DNA of 64,000 nt, from positions 372,001 to 436,000 of the forward strand of contig NZ_JAILXZ010000001.1 in NCBI RefSeq assembly GCF_020179475.1, given 5' to 3'. This document shows positions 43,518-54,157 of the stretch, piece after piece; the first letter of the stretch is position 1; each line of letters starts with the position of its first letter. The DNA is from Novosphingobium huizhouense (GTDB lineage Bacteria > Pseudomonadota > Alphaproteobacteria > Sphingomonadales > Sphingomonadaceae). Below the pieces are notes generated by a model. The model saw only the letters and a list, made by a program, of their open reading frames with translations, ran no database searches and had not been told where the DNA came from. Both the position numbers and the translations under genes were made by a program.

Positions 43518-44528
43518 TCAGTCCTGCGCCGTTGCCGCCGGCTTCGGCGCTGCGGCCGCGCTCGAGGCGGCAACCTGGCGGTTGTCGCCGCTCTTGGCCC
43601 TGGCCGCCGCCTTGGCCTGCGCCGCCGCCTTCTGCTGCGCCGCCAGTTCGTCGGCATGCCCCGGCACGCGCAGGTAGATGCGATCGGGCGCGCGCATGTC
43701 GAAGCTCGCCACGCGTCCGCCAAGCAGGCGGTCGACCCCGTCCATCCGCGCAAAGGTGACCAATGCCGCCGCCGCCTTGTCCTCGCCTTCGGGCAGCGCG
43801 AGCACCTGCCCGGTCTTGAACGTCAGGTTCCAGCGCCGGTTGCCGACCCATTCGGCCTGCGCCACCTGCGGCTTGAGCGCAGGCGCCGCCTCGAGCAGCG
43901 TGGCGAGATCGGGCACGTGCGCCTCGGCCCCCTCGCCAGCCATCACGAACAGCCCCTTGGCCTTCTTCGCGCTGACCGCCTCGAGCTCGTGCCCGGTCTC
44001 GTCGATCAGCGTCAGCTTGTCGCCCTGGCGCATCACCGCATGGGGGCTGCGCTCGACCACGTCGACCACCAGCGTATCGGGCAGCTGGCGCGACACGCGC
44101 GCGTCCTTCACCCACGGCAGCTGCAGCAGACCTTCGCGCAGCGCCGCGATGTCGAGCCGGCTCATCGCCTGGTCGCGCTGGCCCAGCACGTGCTCGTAGA
44201 TGGTCAGCTCGTTCATCCGGTTGACGCCGCGCACTTCGACGCGCTTGACCTCGAAGCCCGATCCGGCGGCGACTTGCGCCAGCTTGTCCTCGGCGAGCGC
44301 GGGCACGCCGGCAAGGCTCGCCAGCGTCCAAACCAGCACCGCGGCCACGGTCAGGATCACGGTCAGCACGATCCGGTGCAGCGTCTCGTCGCTGAACGGC
44401 AGCCAGCGGCGGGCCTGGCCGACCGCGGTCCCGGTCTGCTTCCGCGCCGTCGCCACCTTGGTGCGCACGCCCTTGGCGGCGGTTGCCCGCCTTACGCCCT
44501 TGCCGCCTCGCCGGATCGTCTGCGCCAT
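43518..44528 (-). CDS. ftsQ: Cell division protein FtsQ
   Basis: Bitopic divisome protein of 336 residues. The Lys/Arg-rich cytosolic N-terminus (residues 1-45) is followed by one membrane helix (about 51-72). The POTRA domain begins EVKRVEVRGVNRM, and the FtsQ domain follows with WVKDARVSRQLPDTLVVDVVERSP. An Ala/Lys-rich tail (about 300-336) extends past the usual end. FtsQ connects FtsL/FtsB to the ring. Spacings are 6 nt to ddl and 4 nt to ftsA. Confidence 0.95.
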   Translation of the reverse strand: MAQTIRRGGKGVRRATAAKGVRTKVATARKQTGTAVGQARRWLPFSDETLHRIVLTVILTVAAVLVWTLASLAGVPALAEDKLAQVAAGSGFEVKRVEVRGVNRMNELTIYEHVLGQRDQAMSRLDIAALREGLLQLPWVKDARVSRQLPDTLVVDVVERSPHAVMRQGDKLTLIDETGHELEAVSAKKAKGLFVMAGEGAEAHVPDLATLLEAAPALKPQVAQAEWVGNRRWNLTFKTGQVLALPEGEDKAAAALVTFARMDGVDRLLGGRVASFDMRAPDRIYLRVPGHADELAAQQKAAAQAKAAARAKSGDNRQVAASSAAAAPKPAATAQD

Positions 44529-44534
44529 GGCCGC

Positions 44535-45536
44535 CTAGCCCTTCCCTCCGCCGGTCGTCGCAATTGCGGTCGCGCCGGACTTGCCCGCCAGCGCATCGGC
44601 GACGATCGCCTCGACCAGATCCTCGTAGCTCATGCCCAGCTTGCGTGCCTGCTCGGGCACCAGGCTCAGCGGCGTCATCCCCGGCTGGGTGTTGACTTCG
44701 AGCAGGAACAGCCCGTCGGCGCCCTGCCCCTCGACATACTGTTCATCGTCCCAGCGGAAGTCGCTGCGGCTGGTGCCACGGCACCCGAGCAGGCGATGCG
44801 CGCGAAGCGCGATGTCCTTGCACGCCTCGGTCACTTCGTCCGGGATCTCGGCCGGGCAGATGTGGTCGGTCATCCCGTCGGTGTACTTCGCGTCGAAATC
44901 GTAGAACCCCGATTTCGGCTTCAGCTCGGTGACCAGCAGCGCGCGCGGGCCGTCGGGCCCGGCCAGCACCGCGCAGGTCAGCTCCTTGCCGCGGATGAAC
45001 GGCTCGGCGAGCAGTTCGTCGAACTCCTGCCAGGGGCCCACGCTGTCGCGCGAGATCGGGCTGCCGTAGTTGCCATCGTCGGTGACGATCGCCACGCCGA
45101 CCGAAGAGCCTTCGTTGACGGGCTTCAGCACATAGGGGCGCGGCAGCGGGTCGCGCTCGAACAGCTCATGCGTCGGCACCACGCGGCCACCGGGCATCGG
45201 GATGCCGTGCGGCACCAGCGCCTGCTTGGTCAGTTCCTTGTCGATCGCGATGACCGAGGTGGCGAGGCCCGAATGGGTATAGGCAAGGCCCATCAGGTCC
45301 ATCATGCCCTGCACCGTGCCGTCCTCGCCGGGCGTGCCGTGCAGCGCGTTGAAGACGACATCGGGCTTCGCCTCGGCGAGGCGCAGCGCCACGTCGCGGC
45401 CCATGTCGATCCGCGTCACCGTGTGCCCGCGCGATTCGAGCGCCTTGGCGACCCCCTCGCCGCTCGTCAGCGAGACCGGCCGCTCGCTCGACCACCCGCC
45501 CATCAGGACGGCGACGTGTAGTTTCGGCAGGCTCAC
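44535..45536 (-). CDS. ddl: D-alanine-D-alanine ligase
   Basis: ATP-grasp ligase of 333 residues that makes the D-Ala-D-Ala end of the peptidoglycan stem. Seen: VLMGGWSSERPVSLTSG (10-26), the N-terminal hallmark; VFNALHGTPGEDGTVQGMM; YVLKPVNEGSSVGV, the ATP-site segment; ELKPKSGFYDFDAKYTDG; and the metal-binding EVNTQPGMTPLSLVPEQA. The start is a GTG overlapping the murB stop (GTGA), which fixes it; the longer upstream frame is not conserved. It is the last Mur-pathway gene before ftsQ. Confidence 0.96.
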   Translation of the reverse strand: MSLPKLHVAVLMGGWSSERPVSLTSGEGVAKALESRGHTVTRIDMGRDVALRLAEAKPDVVFNALHGTPGEDGTVQGMMDLMGLAYTHSGLATSVIAIDKELTKQALVPHGIPMPGGRVVPTHELFERDPLPRPYVLKPVNEGSSVGVAIVTDDGNYGSPISRDSVGPWQEFDELLAEPFIRGKELTCAVLAGPDGPRALLVTELKPKSGFYDFDAKYTDGMTDHICPAEIPDEVTEACKDIALRAHRLLGCRGTSRSDFRWDDEQYVEGQGADGLFLLEVNTQPGMTPLSLVPEQARKLGMSYEDLVEAIVADALAGKSGATAIATTGGGKG

Positions 45537-46426
45537 GGACGCCCCACCCTCTGGATTTCCCACTGCAATTCGATTCCCGACTGATCCTTCACCCGGCGGC
45601 GCACTTCCTCGCCGAGCGCTTCGATTTCGGTGCTGGTGGCAGCGCCGGTGTTGATGAGGAAGTTGGTGTGCTTTTCGGAGACCTGCGCGCCACCGATGGC
45701 AAGGCCCCGGCAGCCGGCCCGGTCGACGAGCTCCCACGCCTTCGCGCCATCGGGGTTCTTGAAGGTGCTGCCGCCGGTCTTGCTGCGCAGCGGCTGGCTC
45801 GCCTCGCGCGCGGCGCTGATCCGGTCCATCTCGGCCTGGATCGCCGCCGGCTCGCCCGGCTCGCCCCGGAACCGCGCCGCGACCACCACGCAGCCGTCGA
45901 CCAGCTCGGAATGGCGATAGGTGTAGCCGAGGTCGGAAAGCGGCAGCGTCACCCGCTCGCCCGAGCGGATCACCACGTCGCAATCGACGAGGATGTCCTT
46001 GACCTCGCGGCCATAGGCGCCACCGTTCATCCGCACGAAGCCGCCGACCGTGCCGGGGATTGAGCGCAGGAATTCGAGCCCGGCGATGCCGTTGTCGCGC
46101 GCGGTGCTGGACACTAGGATGCCGCTGGCCCCGCCGCCGCAATCGAGCGTCACGTCGTCGACCCGCGCGACCTTCGCGAACGCCTTGCCCAACCGCACCA
46201 CCACGCCCGGGACGCCGCCATCGCGCACGATGAGGTTCGATCCCAGCCCCAGCGCCATGACCGGCACGTCGGGGGCAAGGCCGGCGAGGAAGTCCTGCAG
46301 GTCGGCGACGTCCTTCGGCTCGAACAGCCACTGCGCCGCGCCGCCCGACTTGAACCAGACCAGCGGCGCGAGCGGCGCATCGGGCGTCAGCTTGCCGCGC
46401 ACCGGCGGCAGGGCGAGAGCGGTCAC
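45533..46426 (-). CDS. murB: UDP-N-acetylenolpyruvoylglucosamine reductase
   Basis: FAD enzyme of 297 residues that reduces the enolpyruvyl group to make UDP-MurNAc. [16 protein letters not shown] (57-72) is the FAD phosphate loop. GIPGTVGG-type text ([18 protein letters not shown]) precedes the catalytic Ser of the GGSTFKNP loop (219-225). The C-terminal [18 protein letters not shown] is standard for type II MurB. GTG start fixed by 4-nt overlap with murC; stop overlaps ddl. Confidence 0.96.
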   Translation of the reverse strand: MTALALPPVRGKLTPDAPLAPLVWFKSGGAAQWLFEPKDVADLQDFLAGLAPDVPVMALGLGSNLIVRDGGVPGVVVRLGKAFAKVARVDDVTLDCGGGASGILVSSTARDNGIAGLEFLRSIPGTVGGFVRMNGGAYGREVKDILVDCDVVIRSGERVTLPLSDLGYTYRHSELVDGCVVVAARFRGEPGEPAAIQAEMDRISAAREASQPLRSKTGGSTFKNPDGAKAWELVDRAGCRGLAIGGAQVSEKHTNFLINTGAATSTEIEALGEEVRRRVKDQSGIELQWEIQRVGRP

Positions 46427-47847
46427 ACCGCCGCCCTTTCCTGCTCGATCGCGCCGGCAAGGCCCGCCGCCCACTTGGTGATGTCGCCAGCGCCAAGGCA
46501 GACGACCATGTCGCCCGCTTCGAGCGTGCCCGCAAGTTCGCACGCCAGCGCGTCCGCCCCGGCGATCAGGTGCGCGCTGCGGTGGCCGCGCGCCTTGATG
46601 CCTTCGACCATGGCGGCGCTGTCGACGCCCTCGATCGGCTGCTCGCCCGCCGGATAGACCGGCGCCGCATAGACCACGTCGGCATCGTTGAACGCGCCCT
46701 GGAAGTCCTCCATGTGGTCGCGCAACCGGGTGAAGCGATGCGGCTGGACCACCGCGATCACGCGCCCGCGCACGCCTTCGCGCGCCGCGGCAAGCACCGC
46801 GCGGATTTCCACCGGGTGGTGGCCGTAGTCGTCGATGATCGCGGCGCTGCCGCCTTCGCAGGCGACTTCGCCCACCTTGGTGAAGCGCCGCTTGACCCCG
46901 CCGAACTTGGAAAAGCCGGTGCGGATGAGGTCGTCCGACACGCCCATCTCGCGCGCCACCGCGACCGCGGCGAGCGCGTTCTGCACGTTGTGGCGGCCGG
47001 GCATCGGCAGCTCGATGTCCTCGATCCGGCGGAAGCTGCCGTCGCGCTGGCGCAGCACGGCGGTGAAGCGGTTGCCGCCCGGGATCGGGGTGACCGCCTC
47101 GCCGCGCACGTCGGCCTGCGCCGAAAAGCCGTAGGTGACGACGCGGCGGTCGCGCACCTTGGGAATCACCGCCTGGACTTCCGGGTGGTCGATGCACAGG
47201 ATCGCGGCGCCGTAGAACGGCACGTTCTCGATGAACTCGACGAAGCTGTCCTTCACCCGCTCGAACGAGCCGTAGTGGTCGAGATGTTCGGGATCGATGT
47301 TGGTGACGACCGCGATCGTGCCGTCGAGCCGCAGGAACGAGCCGTCGCTCTCGTCGGCTTCGACCACCATCCACTCGCTGTCGCCCAGCCGCGCGTTCGA
47401 ACCGTAGGAATTGATGATGCCGCCGTTGATCACCGTCGGATCGACCCCGCCCGCATCGAGCAGGCAGGCGACCATCGAGGTCGTGGTGGTCTTGCCGTGG
47501 GTCCCGGCCACCGCGACGGTGTTCTTGAGCCGCATCAGCTCGGCGAGCATCTCGGCGCGGCGCACCACCGGCACGCGCGCTTCCAATGCGGCGACGACTT
47601 CGGGATTGTCGCGCTTGACCGCGGTCGAGGTGACGACGACCGACACGCCCGCGACGTTCTCGGCGCGCTGGCCGATCATCACCTTGATGCCCCGGCTGCG
47701 CAGGCCTTCGACGACATAGCTTTCGGCAAGGTCCGAGCCCTGCACCGCATAGCCCATGTTGTGCATCACCTCGGCGATGCCCGACATGCCGATGCCGCCG
47801 ATCCCGACGAAATGGATCGTGCCGATGTCGATGCCGACGCCCTTCAT
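46423..47847 (-). CDS. murC: UDP-N-acetylmuramate-L-alanine ligase
   Basis: Mur ligase of 474 residues adding L-Ala to UDP-MurNAc. The N-terminal Rossmann motif [15 protein letters not shown] (12-26), the ATP P-loop [13 protein letters not shown] (113-125), ADESDGSF (substrate/metal segment), and [12 protein letters not shown] in the C-terminal domain are all present. The start at 47847 begins MKGVGIDIG; the frame continues upstream only as murG antisense shadow. It overlaps murG and murB by 4 nt each. Confidence 0.96.
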   Translation of the reverse strand: MKGVGIDIGTIHFVGIGGIGMSGIAEVMHNMGYAVQGSDLAESYVVEGLRSRGIKVMIGQRAENVAGVSVVVTSTAVKRDNPEVVAALEARVPVVRRAEMLAELMRLKNTVAVAGTHGKTTTTSMVACLLDAGGVDPTVINGGIINSYGSNARLGDSEWMVVEADESDGSFLRLDGTIAVVTNIDPEHLDHYGSFERVKDSFVEFIENVPFYGAAILCIDHPEVQAVIPKVRDRRVVTYGFSAQADVRGEAVTPIPGGNRFTAVLRQRDGSFRRIEDIELPMPGRHNVQNALAAVAVAREMGVSDDLIRTGFSKFGGVKRRFTKVGEVACEGGSAAIIDDYGHHPVEIRAVLAAAREGVRGRVIAVVQPHRFTRLRDHMEDFQGAFNDADVVYAAPVYPAGEQPIEGVDSAAMVEGIKARGHRSAHLIAGADALACELAGTLEAGDMVVCLGAGDITKWAAGLAGAIEQERAAV

Positions 47848-49058
47848 CGCGCGGCCCCCTGCCGCGATGCACTGCGCGCCAGCGCTTCGTTCGCGTGGAC
47901 CAGCGCGCTCTGCGATTCGCCCACCCGGATCACGTCCATCAGCGGCGCGCCGCCGAAGCCTTCGACGAGGTCGGCAAGATCGCTGACGGCGTTGGGCAGG
48001 CCGCAGTTCCACGCGGCGTGCGCGGCATTGGCAAGGGTCTGGGGATGAAGCGCCATCGTCTGGATCTGCTTTGCGAGTTCCTTGGGGGTGAAGCCGTTCT
48101 GGCGGATCGCGCGCGCGCCGCCGGCGCGCACCAGCTCGCGCGTGTTGGCGGCCTGGTGGTCGTCGGTCGCGATCGGCAGCGGCACGAGGATCGCGGGCCG
48201 CCCGACCGCGGTCAGCTCGGCGATAGTCGAGGCCCCGGCGCGACCGATGAACAGGTGCGCTTCGGCAAGGCGGCTCGCCATGTCCTCGAAATAGGTGCCG
48301 AGCTCGGCCGGGATCTGGTGCCCGGCGTAGCGCGCGCGCACCGCCTCGAGGTCCTCGGGCCGGCACTGCTGCGTCACCTGCAACCGGTGGCGCAGCGCGG
48401 CGGGCAGCATGGCAAGGCCGTCGGGCACGACATCGGACAGCACCGAAGCGCCCTGGCTGCCGCCGGTCACCAGCACGCGGAACAGCGTATCCTCGCCGAA
48501 GTCGGGGAACGGCTCGCTGCGCAACGCGAGAACTTGCGGGCGCACCGGATTGCCGACGCAGTGGACCTTGGCCATGTGCCTGGGATCGAGCCGGTCGACT
48601 TCGCCATAGGCGGTGGCGATCGCATCGACCCGCGGCGCGAGGTAGCGGTTGACCCGCCCGAGCACCGCGTTCTGCTCGTGGATCACGGTCGGGATCCTCG
48701 CCGCGCGCGCCGCCAGCAGCGCGGGCAGCGCGGGGTAGCCGCCGAAACCGACCACGCAGGCCGGCTCGAAGCTCGCGAACAGGCGCAGCGCCATCGCGCG
48801 GCCGCGCCAGATTGCGGCGAGGCCCTTGGCCAGCGCGACCGGGTTCTTGCCGAGCCGTCCCGCCGGCAGCACGTGCGCGGGCATGAAGTCGGGCTTGCCG
48901 GGGATCTTCGCGCCGCGCGCGTCGGTCACCAGCGCGACGTGGTGGCCGCGCCGTTCGAGTTCCACCGCAAGCGCGAAGGCGGGCAACATGTGCCCGCCCG
49001 TGCCGCCTGCCGCGAGGACGAAGTGCCGCGAGACACCCGGTGGTGGACTGCCGCTCAT
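47844..49058 (-). CDS. murG: UDP-GlcNAc:lipid I N-acetylglucosaminyltransferase
   Basis: GT28 glycosyltransferase of 404 residues, converting lipid I to lipid II at the inner face of the membrane. The N-terminal G-loop [17 protein letters not shown] (15-31) and [12 protein letters not shown] in the lipid-facing domain are clear. VGNPVRP and [17 protein letters not shown] mark the linker and the second Rossmann half, and [11 protein letters not shown] holds the UDP site. Both ends overlap neighbouring genes by 4 nt (ftsW before, murC after). Confidence 0.96.
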   Translation of the reverse strand: MSGSPPPGVSRHFVLAAGGTGGHMLPAFALAVELERRGHHVALVTDARGAKIPGKPDFMPAHVLPAGRLGKNPVALAKGLAAIWRGRAMALRLFASFEPACVVGFGGYPALPALLAARAARIPTVIHEQNAVLGRVNRYLAPRVDAIATAYGEVDRLDPRHMAKVHCVGNPVRPQVLALRSEPFPDFGEDTLFRVLVTGGSQGASVLSDVVPDGLAMLPAALRHRLQVTQQCRPEDLEAVRARYAGHQIPAELGTYFEDMASRLAEAHLFIGRAGASTIAELTAVGRPAILVPLPIATDDHQAANTRELVRAGGARAIRQNGFTPKELAKQIQTMALHPQTLANAAHAAWNCGLPNAVSDLADLVEGFGGAPLMDVIRVGESQSALVHANEALARSASRQGAAR

Positions 49059-50290
49059 CTGCGGGGAAGCTCCCTGAAGTCGAAGGATTCGCGGCTCAGA
49101 TAGGGATTGCGACGTGTTATGGCGAGCAGGAAGCCGACGCCGAGCAGCAGCGCGATGGTCGACGACCCGCCATAGCTGATCAGCGGCAGGGTCATCCCCT
49201 TCGACGGAAACAGCTGCAGGTTGACGAGGATGTTGATGAAGGCCTGCCCGGCGAGCTGCGCGGTAAGGCCGGCGCCCGCAAGGATCGTGAACAGGTCGTC
49301 CTCGTCGATCAGGCGCAGCATCACCCGCACCACGATCGCGCAGTAGAGCAGCACGATCGCGGCGCAGGCGATCAGCCCGAACTCCTCGCCGATCACCGAG
49401 AAGATGTAGTCGGTCTGCGCTTCGGGCAGCGCCATCTTGCGGGTGCCCAGCCACAGCCCGGTGCCGTTCCACCCGCCGTTGAGCAGCGTGCGCATGGCCA
49501 GGTCGACCTGGTCGAACTCGCTGCCGCCCGAGATGAAGCTGTCGATGCGGTGGGTGGCGTTGGGATAGAACAGGTAGGCGAGGATCACGACGACGATGCC
49601 GCCCGCCACCGACCACAGGATGCGATTGACCGGAAGGCCCGAGAGCAGCACCAGCACGAACCACACCCCGCCGAACAGCACGGTCGAGCCGAAGTCGGGC
49701 TGCGCCATCAGCAGCACCCCGGTCAGCCCCATCAGGCCCATCGTGATCGCGATCACCGGGATGTTGGGATCGCGCAGCCGCCACGACAGGATCCACGCGA
49801 CCGCGATGGCGAAGCCGGGCTTGAGGAACTCAGACGGCTGCAGGCTGAAGCCGATGTAGAGCCAGCGCTTGGCGCCCTTCACTTCGCTGCCGACCAGCGG
49901 CACGAGCACGAGCGCGACGAGCATCGCGCCCGCGATCAGGATGGCGAGCCGCCGCGCCGATTCCTTGGGCAGCAGCGAAGCAAGGAACATCGCGACGAGA
50001 CCCACCGCCAGCCAGCGCAGGTGCAGCCAGAAGAAGTAGAGATCGCCCAGCGACTTCTGCGCGGTCGAAAGCCGGTGCGCGCCCGCCGGCGAAGCCGCCG
50101 CGACCGCGATCGTGCCGACCACGACCAGCGCCATGACCAGCCCCAGCAGCACGCGGTCGATCTCGCGCCACCAGATCACCAGCTCGCTGCGACGGCTGCG
50201 GCGATAGCGGTTGCCGCGCCCGACCACGCGGACGCCGCCATCCTTGGTCGGGGTGGTGACGTGGCGGGTCGGCTCGGCGGTCGTGCTCAT
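49055..50290 (-). CDS. ftsW: Septal peptidoglycan polymerase FtsW
   Basis: SEDS-family glycosyltransferase of 411 residues with about ten hydrophobic segments; polymerises lipid II with FtsI. A charged N-terminus (about 1-40) precedes helix 1. [33 protein letters not shown] and YFFSVIGEE-like text ([13 protein letters not shown]) are SEDS hallmarks; [16 protein letters not shown] lies near the C-terminus. The start at 50290 is set by the 4-nt overlap with murD. An upstream in-frame start adds only MPARRRR. Confidence 0.95.
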   Translation of the reverse strand: MSTTAEPTRHVTTPTKDGGVRVVGRGNRYRRSRRSELVIWWREIDRVLLGLVMALVVVGTIAVAAASPAGAHRLSTAQKSLGDLYFFWLHLRWLAVGLVAMFLASLLPKESARRLAILIAGAMLVALVLVPLVGSEVKGAKRWLYIGFSLQPSEFLKPGFAIAVAWILSWRLRDPNIPVIAITMGLMGLTGVLLMAQPDFGSTVLFGGVWFVLVLLSGLPVNRILWSVAGGIVVVILAYLFYPNATHRIDSFISGGSEFDQVDLAMRTLLNGGWNGTGLWLGTRKMALPEAQTDYIFSVIGEEFGLIACAAIVLLYCAIVVRVMLRLIDEDDLFTILAGAGLTAQLAGQAFINILVNLQLFPSKGMTLPLISYGGSSTIALLLGVGFLLAITRRNPYLSRESFDFRELPRR

Positions 50291-51618
50291 GCGCCGTCTC
50301 CGGGCGGGCAAGGCGCGTCGCGATCCGCGATCAACGCCTCGACGATCTGGCGGAAGCTGTCGCCGCGCGCCTCGAAATTGCGGAACTGGTCGAAGCTCGC
50401 GCAGGCGGGCGACAGCATGATCACCTCACCCGGCTTGGCCGCATCCATCGCATGACGCACCGCATCGCACAGCATCTCGCTGCGCTGCACCGGCATGACC
50501 GGCTCGAGCAACTCGGCAAAGCGCGGGCCGGCCTCGCCGATCGTGTAGGCCCGGACCACGTGGTCGAAATAGGGCGCGCACTCGTCGAGATCGTCGCCCT
50601 TGGGCAGGCCACCGAGAATCCAGTGGATGCGCGGAAAGGCGCCCAGCGCCGGGGCGGTAGAGGCCGGATTGGTCGCCTTGCTGTCATTGATGAACAGAAC
50701 GCCGCCGGTTTCCGCGACGCGCTCCATACGGTGCGGCAGGCCGACGAACGTCCTCAGTCCTTCGCGCCAGACCGCCTCGCCGATGCCCAGCGCCTCGACG
50801 ATGGCGACGGCGATCGCCGCGTTCTGGAGGTTGTGCGGGCCTTGCAGCGAGGGCCACGCCTCCTGCCCCGCCAGCGCATCGGGATCGACGATCTGCACCA
50901 GGTTGCCCGCCCGGCTGCCCGAGACTTCGCCGGCGATCCGCAGCGTCTGCGGGTCGCCCCGTCCGAAAATCGCGTGCTGATCTGGCCTCTGCAGCGCGAA
51001 CAGCCGCGCCTTGGCCGCGGCATAGGCCTCGAACCCGTCGTAGCGGTCGAGGTGGTCGGGGCTGATGTTGATCAGCGCGGCGACGTCGGCTTCGAGACTG
51101 AAGGTCAGGTCGATCTGGTAGCTCGACAGCTCGAGCACGTAGATTCCGCCGGCGGGCAAGGGGTCCTCGCCCAGCACCGGCAGGCCGATGTTGCCGCCCA
51201 TCCGGGTCGGGATGCCGGCCGAGGCGATCAGGTGGTGGACCAGCGCGGTGGTGGTCGACTTGCCGTTCGTGCCGGTGATGCCGACCACGCGATGCGGCGG
51301 CAGGCTGGCGCGGGCGAGTGCGAACAGCTCGATGTCGCCGATAACCGGCACGCCGAAGCTTGCGGCATGCGGTCCGATCGGATGGCGGTTGAGCGGCACC
51401 CCGGGCGAGACGACCACGCCGGCAAAGCCGGTCAGGTCCATCGCCAGCGGATCGGCCAGCGTCGCGCGCGGATCGCAGGCGGCGCGCGCTTCCTCGCGCG
51501 CGTCCCAGGCGATCACCTCCGCCCCGCTTTCCAGCAAGGTCGCGACACTGGTAAGCCCCGAGCGGGCCAGCCCCAGCACCGCGTACCGCTTGCCGGCAAA
51601 GGCGGGCGAGACGATCAT
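50287..51618 (-). CDS. murD: UDP-N-acetylmuramoylalanine-D-glutamate ligase
   Basis: Mur ligase of 443 residues adding D-Glu to UDP-MurNAc-L-Ala. YAVLGLARSGLTSVATLLE (12-30) is the uridine-binding N-domain; VVGITGTNGKSTTTALVHHL contains the P-loop (about 114-124); ISPDHLDRYDGFEAYAAAKARL lies in the central domain; GVLFINDSKATNPAST and LILGG-type text (HWILGGLPKGDDL) in the C-terminal domain. It follows mraY by 4 nt and overlaps ftsW by 4 nt. Confidence 0.96.
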   Translation of the reverse strand: MIVSPAFAGKRYAVLGLARSGLTSVATLLESGAEVIAWDAREEARAACDPRATLADPLAMDLTGFAGVVVSPGVPLNRHPIGPHAASFGVPVIGDIELFALARASLPPHRVVGITGTNGKSTTTALVHHLIASAGIPTRMGGNIGLPVLGEDPLPAGGIYVLELSSYQIDLTFSLEADVAALINISPDHLDRYDGFEAYAAAKARLFALQRPDQHAIFGRGDPQTLRIAGEVSGSRAGNLVQIVDPDALAGQEAWPSLQGPHNLQNAAIAVAIVEALGIGEAVWREGLRTFVGLPHRMERVAETGGVLFINDSKATNPASTAPALGAFPRIHWILGGLPKGDDLDECAPYFDHVVRAYTIGEAGPRFAELLEPVMPVQRSEMLCDAVRHAMDAAKPGEVIMLSPACASFDQFRNFEARGDSFRQIVEALIADRDAPCPPGDGA

Positions 51619-51622
51619 CGCC

Positions 51623-52687
51623 TCATCGCACCTTCAGCGTGGCGAGGCCGATCAGCGCGAGCACGATCGACACGATCCAGAAGCGGATCACGACGGTCGA
51701 TTCCTTCCAGCCAAGCTGTTCGAAGTGGTGGTGGATCGGCGCCATGCGGAATACGCGCTTGCCGGTGCGCCTGTAGACGAAGACCTGCACGATCACCGAG
51801 ACCGCCTCCATCACGAACAGCCCGCCGACGATCGCGAGCACGATCTCGTGGTGCGCCGACACCGCGATCACGCCCAGCGTGCCGCCCAGCGCAAGGCTGC
51901 CGGTATCGCCCATGAACACCGCCGCGGGAGGGGCGTTGAACCACAGGAAGGCGAGCCCCGCCCCCATCACCGCGCCGCAGAAGATCGCCAGTTCGCCCGC
52001 TCCCGGCACGTGCGGGATGCCGAGGTAGTGCGCGAAGTCCGAGCGGCCGGCGAGGTAGGCGATGATCGCGAAGGTGCCCGAGGCGATGATCACCGGCATG
52101 ATCGCGAGCCCGTCGAGCCCGTCGGTCAGGTTCACCGCGTTGCCCGCGCCGACGATCACGAAAGCGGCGAACAGGTAGTAGAACGGCCCCAGCGGAATGT
52201 AGAGGTTGCTGAACACCGGCACGTAGAGGTTGGTCTCGGTCACCACCAGCGCGGCGGCGATCCCGGCGACGACGAACTCGCCGAGCAGGCGCACCTTCGC
52301 GGACACGCCCTTGTGCGCGTACTTGGTCACCTTGTCGTAGTCGTCGAGGAAGCCGATCAGGCCGAAGCCCCAGGTCACCGCAAGGCAGGCCCAGACATAG
52401 CGGCTGGTGACGTCCATCCACAGCAGCAGCCCGAGCGTCGCCGAAATGACGATCATCAGCCCGCCCATCGTCGGCGTGCCGCGCTTGGCGAGGTGGCTCT
52501 GCGGGCCGTCCTCGCGGATCGGCTGGCCCTTGCCCTGGCGGATGCGCAGCATGTTGATGAAGCGCGGGCCGATCACGAGGCCGATGAACAGCGCGGTCAG
52601 CAGCGCCGCGCCGGCGCGGAAGGTCTGGTAGCGGAAGAGGTTGCTGAACCCCTCGTAGTGAAGCAGGTGCGCCAGCAGGTAGAGCAT
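51623..52687 (-). CDS. mraY: Phospho-N-acetylmuramoyl-pentapeptide transferase
   Basis: Integral membrane enzyme of 354 residues with about ten helices, transferring phospho-MurNAc-pentapeptide to undecaprenyl phosphate to give lipid I. Motifs: [20 protein letters not shown] and [13 protein letters not shown] near the N-terminus, FLDDYDK (catalytic Asp cluster), [25 protein letters not shown], and MAPIHHHFE (His cluster). The ATG directly abuts the murF stop with no spacer. Confidence 0.97.
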   Translation of the reverse strand: MLYLLAHLLHYEGFSNLFRYQTFRAGAALLTALFIGLVIGPRFINMLRIRQGKGQPIREDGPQSHLAKRGTPTMGGLMIVISATLGLLLWMDVTSRYVWACLAVTWGFGLIGFLDDYDKVTKYAHKGVSAKVRLLGEFVVAGIAAALVVTETNLYVPVFSNLYIPLGPFYYLFAAFVIVGAGNAVNLTDGLDGLAIMPVIIASGTFAIIAYLAGRSDFAHYLGIPHVPGAGELAIFCGAVMGAGLAFLWFNAPPAAVFMGDTGSLALGGTLGVIAVSAHHEIVLAIVGGLFVMEAVSVIVQVFVYRRTGKRVFRMAPIHHHFEQLGWKESTVVIRFWIVSIVLALIGLATLKVR

Positions 52688-54157
52688 TCAGTTTTCCCTG
52701 GCCGTCAGGGCGCGCACCAGCGCGCCGAGCCCGACCGAATTCGACCCTTTCACGAGGATGGCGTCGCCACCCTGCGGCCCGTGCGCAGCTAGGCATTCCG
52801 CCGCTTCGGCCGCCGTCGGGACATGGTCGACTTCGATTGCCCCGGCAAGCGCGCCGCCTTCGCTTTTCCCCAGTGCCTGCGCCAGCGGCGCCATTTCGGC
52901 GCCGACCAGGATCACCCGATCGATCTTCGCGGCGAGCAGCGGCCCGGCGAGCTCGCGGTGGTAGCGCGCTTCCTCGGCGCCCAGTTCGCGCATCGCGCCG
53001 AGCACAGCGATGCGGCGTGCGGCGGGCGTCGCGCCCAGCTGCTCGATCGTCACGCGCATCGAGGCGGGGTTGGCGTTGTAGCTTTCATCGATCAGCAGCG
53101 CCGCGCCCGAGCTGTCGCCGCCGCGCGCCGGCACGGCGTGGCGCGCGCCGCGTCCGGCCAGCCCCTCCATTTCGGCGAGCGCGAGGCCCGCCGCGCCGAG
53201 GTCGCCGCCGATCGCCTCGACCGCGGCCATCACCGCCAGCGAATTGGCGACCCAGTGCGCGCCCGGCTGGGCGATCGTGTAGCACAGCTTGCGCCCGCCG
53301 AGGTCGGCGGTCACCAGCGTGCCGCCACCGGGCGCCGCCACCGCGTCGAGCAGCCGGGCGTCGGCATGGGCGGCGCTGCCGAAGGCGACGATCCGCGCCG
53401 CGTGCCGCTCGGCCTTGGCGCGCAACCGCGCATAGTGGCGGTTGTCCGCCGGAATGATCGCCACCCCGTCCGCCTCGAGTCCCTCGAAGATCTCCGCCTT
53501 GGCGTCGGCGATCGCTTCCTCGCCCGAAAAGTGGCCGATGTGCGCCGGCGCAATCGTGGTGATCACCGCCACGTGCGGACGCACCAGCTGCGTCAGCGCG
53601 GCGAGTTCGCCCGCATGGTTCATGCCCATCTCGAACACGCCGAAGCTGGTGCGCGCGGGCATCCGCGCAAGGCTCAGCGGAACCCCGACATGGTTGTTGT
53701 AGCTCTTGACCGAACGGTGCGCGCGGCCCCGGCTGCCCCGGTCGAGCGCGGCGTAGAGAGCTTCCTTGACCCCGGTCTTGCCGGCCGAGCCGGTCACCCC
53801 GATGATCCCCGCATCGACGCGGCTTCGCGCGGCTCTCCCGAGATCCTCAAGTGCGCTCGAGGTATCGGCCACCAGCACGTGCGGGTGGTCGACCGCCCGG
53901 TCGACGATCGCGGCCGCCGCGCCCTTGTCGAAGGCGCCGGGCAGGAAGCGGTGCCCGTCGGCGCTCTCGCCCTTCAGCGCGAAGAACAGGTCGCCTTCGC
54001 GCACCTCGCGGCTGTCGATCTCGCAGCCGGACACCTGGAAATCGCCCGAAGCGACGCCGCCGGTCGCGGCCGCGATCTCTTCGGCGGTCCACAGCGCGGT
54101 GCCGATCGCATCGGCCGGATCGCTCGGCCACGCCATCAGCGCGGGATGGGCGGTCAT
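52688..54157 (-). CDS. murF: UDP-MurNAc-tripeptide-D-Ala-D-Ala ligase
   Basis: Mur ligase of 489 residues adding the D-Ala-D-Ala dipeptide. IDSREVREGDLFFALKG (48-64) is the N-domain; IIGVTGSAGKTGVKEAL (118-134) the ATP loop; NNHVGVPLSLARMP and FEMGMNHAGEL the central domain; ALLIDESYNANPASMRV and AVLGAMRELGAEE the C-terminal domain. Its ATG overlaps the murE stop by 4 nt and its stop touches mraY. Confidence 0.96.
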   Translation of the reverse strand: MTAHPALMAWPSDPADAIGTALWTAEEIAAATGGVASGDFQVSGCEIDSREVREGDLFFALKGESADGHRFLPGAFDKGAAAAIVDRAVDHPHVLVADTSSALEDLGRAARSRVDAGIIGVTGSAGKTGVKEALYAALDRGSRGRAHRSVKSYNNHVGVPLSLARMPARTSFGVFEMGMNHAGELAALTQLVRPHVAVITTIAPAHIGHFSGEEAIADAKAEIFEGLEADGVAIIPADNRHYARLRAKAERHAARIVAFGSAAHADARLLDAVAAPGGGTLVTADLGGRKLCYTIAQPGAHWVANSLAVMAAVEAIGGDLGAAGLALAEMEGLAGRGARHAVPARGGDSSGAALLIDESYNANPASMRVTIEQLGATPAARRIAVLGAMRELGAEEARYHRELAGPLLAAKIDRVILVGAEMAPLAQALGKSEGGALAGAIEVDHVPTAAEAAECLAAHGPQGGDAILVKGSNSVGLGALVRALTAREN